A DNA stretch of 8,591 nucleotides. It comes from Dehalococcoidia bacterium (GTDB lineage Bacteria; Chloroflexota; Dehalococcoidia; GIF9; AB-539-J10). Positions 5,719 to 8,591 of the stretch are shown piece after piece (the stretch's first letter is position 1; every line of letters begins with the position of its first letter). Below the pieces are notes generated by a model that worked only from the letters and a program-made list of their open reading frames with translations, was not told the origin of the DNA and did not search any database. The DNA is taken from the NCBI GenBank assembly GCA_030603265.1, contig JAUVYD010000044.1, positions 1-8,591 on the forward strand, in the 5' to 3' direction. The translations under genes were made by a program, and so were the position numbers.

Positions 5719-7284
5719 GTGTTTGACGTATTGGTTCGCGGAGGCACAATTATCGACGGTAGCGGCAACGTTGGCTACAAGTGCGACGTGGCCATCGAGG
5801 GTGACAAGATCCACCTCCTCAACGGCGACACCTCCTCCATCAAAGCTCGTTCACGGGTCGATGCGTCTGAACTCATCGTGGCGCCTGGCTTCATTGATGT
5901 GCACACTCACTCCGGGCTGATGTCACTCGCCGAACCCGAGAACGAACCCAAACTGCGCCAGGGGGTTACAACGGAAGTTGTCGGACTGGACGGACTGGGC
6001 TACGCCCCTCTGTCGCACGAGAATCTCGAACTGATGCTTGTGCGCAATTCGGGGCTGGACGGCTATCCGCCTCTCGACTACGACTGGAGCACCGTCGCCC
6101 AATATCTCAAGCGCTTCAATCACAGCACCTCGGCAAACACAGCGTACCTATTGCCGAACAGCTGCATCCGAGTGGAAACAGTGGGCTGGGAGAACCGTCC
6201 AGCAACGACATCTGAGCTGGCGAAGATGAGGGGTATGGTGCGACAGGCAATGAACGAAGGAGCTCTCGGACTGTCCACCGGACTGCAGTACCCGCCCGGG
6301 AGCTTCGCCGATACAGCGGAGCTGGTAGAGCTCTGCAAGGTAGTCGCCGAGTGCGGCGGGGTGTATGTGACTCATGTTCGCTACGACCTGGGTGACCGCG
6401 TCTTTGACGGCTTCAGGGAAGCGTTCAAGATCGGGCTTCTCAGTGGTTGCCCGGTACACATCTCCCATTTCTTCGCCACCATTCCGCTGCGTGGGCAGAC
6501 CGGCAGGATGCTCGCATTCGTGGATGGGGCGCGTTCCAAAGGAGTCGACATGACATTCGACGCATACCCGTGGGAAGCGGGTAGCACGATGCTTGATATT
6601 GCCTGTCCCCAAGAAGACTACTCGGGAGGCCCCGATGCTCTCTTGTCGCTACTTCAGGACAAACAGCACCGGGAGAGGACGCGGGGTCAATCGTCGCAAA
6701 TGCTCGGCAACATCGACGGAATGGTCGTCAGCTCTGTCAGCACTGAGGGAAACAAATGGTGTGAAGGCCTGACAGTGGATGCAATCGCCCAGAAACTCAA
6801 CAAGGACCCATGGGACACGATTTGCGACCTTCTGGTAGAGGAGCGTCTAGGAGTGGCCTTCTACACCTTCGGCGGCGACATGAATGATGTGAAGGTAATC
6901 ATTACTCATCCGGCCCACATGTTCTGCTCCGATGCCCTCCGCATAGGTGACATGCCCAATCCAAGAACCTACGCGACGTACCCAAAGGTGCTGGGGCAAA
7001 TCGTCAGGGACGAACGCATTATGTCACTAGAGCAAGCAATACGAAAGATGACTTCCTTCCCTGCGCAGAGGTTTGGTCTTCGCGACAGAGGGCTCATAAG
7101 AGAAGGCATGAAGGCTGACCTGGTCGTATTCGATCCTGTGACAGTTAGTGGAGTAGCCACCTATGCGAAGCCCAGGCAATTCCCACTGGGCATCGAGTAT
7201 GTGTTCGTCAACGGGCAATTGGTGATTGCGCAGGGTCGTCACACCGGCGCACTGCCGGGCGTGCCGGTTCCCCGGGGAGCCTAG
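5719..7284 (+). CDS. N-acyl-D-amino-acid deacylase (D-aminoacylase-type amidohydrolase)
   Basis: Metal-dependent amidohydrolase-superfamily enzyme expected to hydrolyse an N-acyl-D-amino acid to the free D-amino acid plus a carboxylate, in the cytoplasm (no signal peptide seen). 521 residues, typical for the family. The small beta-domain start is FDVLVRGGTIIDGSG. The metal motif is DVHTHSG (His62, His64), then GALGLSTGLQYPPGSF (181-196), THVR (His219), ISH (His250), catalytic-type Asp405 in FCSDA, and the closing GLIREGMKADLVVFDP (458-473). GTG 5719 follows AAGGAGG (5707-5713) with 5 bases between, which fixes the start. Odd point: in D-aminoacylase a zinc-binding Cys in an NCG motif lies 29 residues after the first motif His; here that place is LDG (Asp91). 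A related dihydroorotase/hydantoinase-like activity is possible. The neighbours (racemase and opine-dehydrogenase remnants) support D-amino acid or amino-acid conjugate use. Confidence 0.88.
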   Translation: MFDVLVRGGTIIDGSGNVGYKCDVAIEGDKIHLLNGDTSSIKARSRVDASELIVAPGFIDVHTHSGLMSLAEPENEPKLRQGVTTEVVGLDGLGYAPLSHENLELMLVRNSGLDGYPPLDYDWSTVAQYLKRFNHSTSANTAYLLPNSCIRVETVGWENRPATTSELAKMRGMVRQAMNEGALGLSTGLQYPPGSFADTAELVELCKVVAECGGVYVTHVRYDLGDRVFDGFREAFKIGLLSGCPVHISHFFATIPLRGQTGRMLAFVDGARSKGVDMTFDAYPWEAGSTMLDIACPQEDYSGGPDALLSLLQDKQHRERTRGQSSQMLGNIDGMVVSSVSTEGNKWCEGLTVDAIAQKLNKDPWDTICDLLVEERLGVAFYTFGGDMNDVKVIITHPAHMFCSDALRIGDMPNPRTYATYPKVLGQIVRDERIMSLEQAIRKMTSFPAQRFGLRDRGLIREGMKADLVVFDPVTVSGVATYAKPRQFPLGIEYVFVNGQLVIAQGRHTGALPGVPVPRGA

Positions 7285-7369
7285 CCACTGGTCCCCCGCT
7301 GAGCAAGCACCGGTTGGGAAGCTGTCCACGAACTCGGGATAGCGCGCCACTGTGCGGCGGTCAACAGAA

Positions 7370-7387
7370 CCGGCAAAGAAGTGCCGG
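7370..7387 (+). repeat. 6-bp stem hairpin just before the in-frame TGA
   Basis: CCGGCA (7370-7375) and TGCCGG (7382-7387) pair perfectly around AAGAAG. No T-run follows. It lies about 85 bases after the D-aminoacylase stop and inside the racemase remnant; it may be fortuitous. Confidence 0.35.
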
Positions 7388-7499
7388 AGTGATTCTTGGC
7401 GAACCAGGAGGAAATGCTTGACATGCCTCTCAAAGCAGCCCGACCAACGGTAGTTGCTGTTCGGGCAGGCCCAATCGTGCTACTGTGCGCACGCTTGAC

Positions 7500-7525
7500 A
7501 CTCAGAAGAGAGGACTCAGAAGAGA
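7500..7525. repeat. Short tandem direct repeat (12 bases, 14-base period)
   Basis: ACTCAGAAGAGA occurs at 7500-7511 and again at 7514-7525, inside the racemase remnant. The spacing to flanking racemase motifs is normal, so it need not be a recent frame-changing duplication. Confidence 0.6.
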
Positions 7526-7672
7526 CCCTTGGAGTGCCAGTCGTTGACGAGGTCGTTGCGGCCATCCGAATGCTGGAACGAGAGAGAATGCTCACCAACA
7601 CCCGCTAACACAAGCAGGTGGTTGAACTAGATGGTGTGAATCACTACAGACAGGTAGGTTAGCAGATGAGAA

Positions 7673-7678
7673 AAGGAG
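7673..7678 (+). promoter_or_regulatory. Ribosome binding site that decides the opine dehydrogenase start
   Basis: AAGGAG at 7673-7678 lies 5 bases before ATG 7684. The ATG at 7666 overlaps this site and would only add MRKGDA ahead of the Rossmann start, so 7684 is preferred. Confidence 0.75.
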
Positions 7679-7683
7679 ATGCC

Positions 7684-8591
7684 ATGCTCAAATGTGTCGC
7701 AATCCTCGGCGGCGGCAACATCGGCCAGACGGAGGCGGCTGACTTCGCCTTGGCCGGCTATGAGGTTCGTCTTTTCGATTTCCCCGAGTTCGCCCCCAGG
7801 AGTCTTGCAGACGTACTGCAGACGAAGAAGATCGAGCTGTCCGGAGGCCAGTCGAACCTGAAGGACTTCAAGCGCACGGGGATCGCCGAATTGGCGATGG
7901 TCACAACGGACATAGGCAAGGCGATGAAAGGCGCGGGTATCGTGGTGGTCACAGTCCCCGCGATGGCACACCCCAGGATGTTCGAGGAGATGATTCCCCA
8001 TCTCGAGGATGGCCAGATCGTCAACATCTTCCCTGACAATTTCGGCTCCTTGATGTTGCGCGACATGCTGCGCAAATCCGGCCGGACGGTTGACATCGTG
8101 GTTGGCGCCTGGCATTCCGCGCCCTACGGCACGCGCCTGTCAAGCCCTGGCCACGTACACCTCGCGATACGGGAGGCAAACCAGATCTACGACACCCTGC
8201 CAAGTTGCGACGCCGACCAGTTCATCGAGGAAGTCAGCGGCCTGCCTATCTTTGGAGGAGTGTCTGAGTTCATTCGGGCTGAGACAGTCATAGGAGTCGG
8301 CTTCGCGAATGCGAATCCGCTGGTGCATGTACCCGGTTCGATCCTCAATGTAGTCGCGATGGAGGTCTCTCAGGTGGAAGATATCCTTGTGCCCAAGGGC
8401 GAGTGGCAATCTCTACAAGCACGGGATGAGCCCTGCCGTCTCGCGTGTCCAGATTGCCTTCTACAGAGAAGAGCAGGCACTCATGTCCGCACTGGGACTC
8501 AAGATGATACCTGAGTACACCGAGCGTCAGTTCTACTCCAAGTACAGCGTCATGGCCATGGAGTACTTCATTCCGTTCGGAGTGGCCACGC
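7684..8591 (+). pseudogene. NAD/NADP octopine/nopaline dehydrogenase family protein, frameshifted, 3' end outside window
   Basis: Family members reversibly oxidise opines (secondary amine dicarboxylates) to an amino acid plus a keto acid, in the cytoplasm. The N-terminal Rossmann domain begins MLKCVAILGGGNIGQTEAA (GxGxxG at about 9-14). VTVPAMAHPRMFEEMIPHL (89-107) and IVNIFPDNFGS follow. The C-terminal opine-dehydrogenase domain shows NPLVHVPGSILN (211-222), where His215 matches the family's catalytic His. After Trp241 (codon 8404-8406) the frame becomes nonsense and stops at TGA 8512-8514. Skipping C8407 restores a family-like sequence, NLYKHGMSPAVSRVQIAFYR and onward, with no stop from 8408 to the end of the window. 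So a +1 insertion, or a sequencing error, splits the gene. As read, the product is a 276-residue protein lacking most of the helical domain. Confidence 0.85.

Larger units (their letters stand above)
7303..7608 (+). pseudogene. C-terminal remnant of an Asp/Glu/hydantoin racemase-like protein with an in-frame TGA
   Basis: One reading frame from after TGA 7300-7302 to TAA 7606-7608, interrupted once by TGA 7390-7392, resembles the end of the Asp/Glu/hydantoin racemase superfamily. Before the stop: WEAVHELGIARHCAAVNRTG. After it: FLANQEEML, then IVLLCARLT, where the family's second catalytic Cys normally lies in a GC-A/T context, then LGVPVVDEVVAAIRMLE, close to the family's LGVPVIDGVAAAVKLAE. 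The Cys-to-LGVPV spacing (14 residues) fits the family. The first half, with the first catalytic Cys, is missing. The part after the TGA could be translated as a 61-residue protein from ATG 7423 behind AGGAGG (7406-7411), but it could not be a racemase. Assignment rests on short motifs. Confidence 0.6.

Noticed and set aside
7390..7392. TGA inside the racemase frame as a recoded (selenocysteine or tryptophan) codon
   Set aside because: No SECIS-like hairpin at the needed distance downstream was seen, other genes in the window use normal stops, and the gene also lacks its first half, so pseudogene decay explains it.
7500..7525. 14-base tandem repeat as a frame-breaking duplication in the racemase remnant
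   Set aside because: The distance between the Cys and LGVPV motifs is already normal for the family, so no net frameshift is needed.

Overview
The window reads like accessory or metabolic-island DNA from an uncultured, moderately GC-rich bacterium. A class III aminotransferase, an N-acyl-D-amino-acid deacylase, an amino-acid racemase remnant, an ornithine-cyclodeaminase-family remnant and an opine-dehydrogenase-family gene together suggest scavenging of amino acids, D-amino acids or opines. This gene mix would fit marine Chloroflexota of the SAR202 type. That is a guess from gene content; no phylogenetic marker is present.

Layout, all recognisable genes on the + strand. 1-912: 3' part of a PLP class III aminotransferase (glutamate-1-semialdehyde aminomutase-like), followed by a hairpin that may be its terminator (942-969). 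913-1251: no recognisable gene. 1252-2430: intact pntA-type subunit (NAD-binding domain I) of proton-translocating transhydrogenase. 2452-2550: a short leftover C-terminus of a second, different pntA. 2622-2909 and 2969-4387: pntAB and pntB. About 4452-5162: ornithine cyclodeaminase/archaeal-type alanine dehydrogenase-like gene that lacks its N-terminal half. 5163-5718: gene-free, with several inverted repeats and a promoter-like sequence. 5719-7284: intact D-aminoacylase-type amidohydrolase. About 7303-7608: C-terminal remnant of an Asp/Glu/hydantoin racemase-like protein with an in-frame TGA. 7684-8591: opine dehydrogenase-family gene with a +1 frameshift at about 8407, running off the window.

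The main structural observation is a mosaic. The stretch from about 2431/2452 to about 4450 (pntA tail, pntAB, pntB) looks more GC-rich than its surroundings. On its left it begins inside a pntA gene whose front is missing. On its right it abuts an ocd gene whose front is missing. A complete, diverged pntA sits directly upstream, so the operon is functionally whole (pntA + pntAB + pntB) but assembled from two sources. This could be real replacement or insertion, or a metagenome assembly chimera; read data would decide.

PntA, PntAB and PntB would form the membrane transhydrogenase that couples the proton gradient to hydride transfer between NAD(H) and NADP(H). The downstream genes would deacylate N-acyl-D-amino acids and act on opine-like or imino/amino acids, but three of the amino-acid genes (ocd, racemase, opine dehydrogenase) are broken as read. 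I found no CRISPR array, tRNA, rRNA, transposase or integrase.
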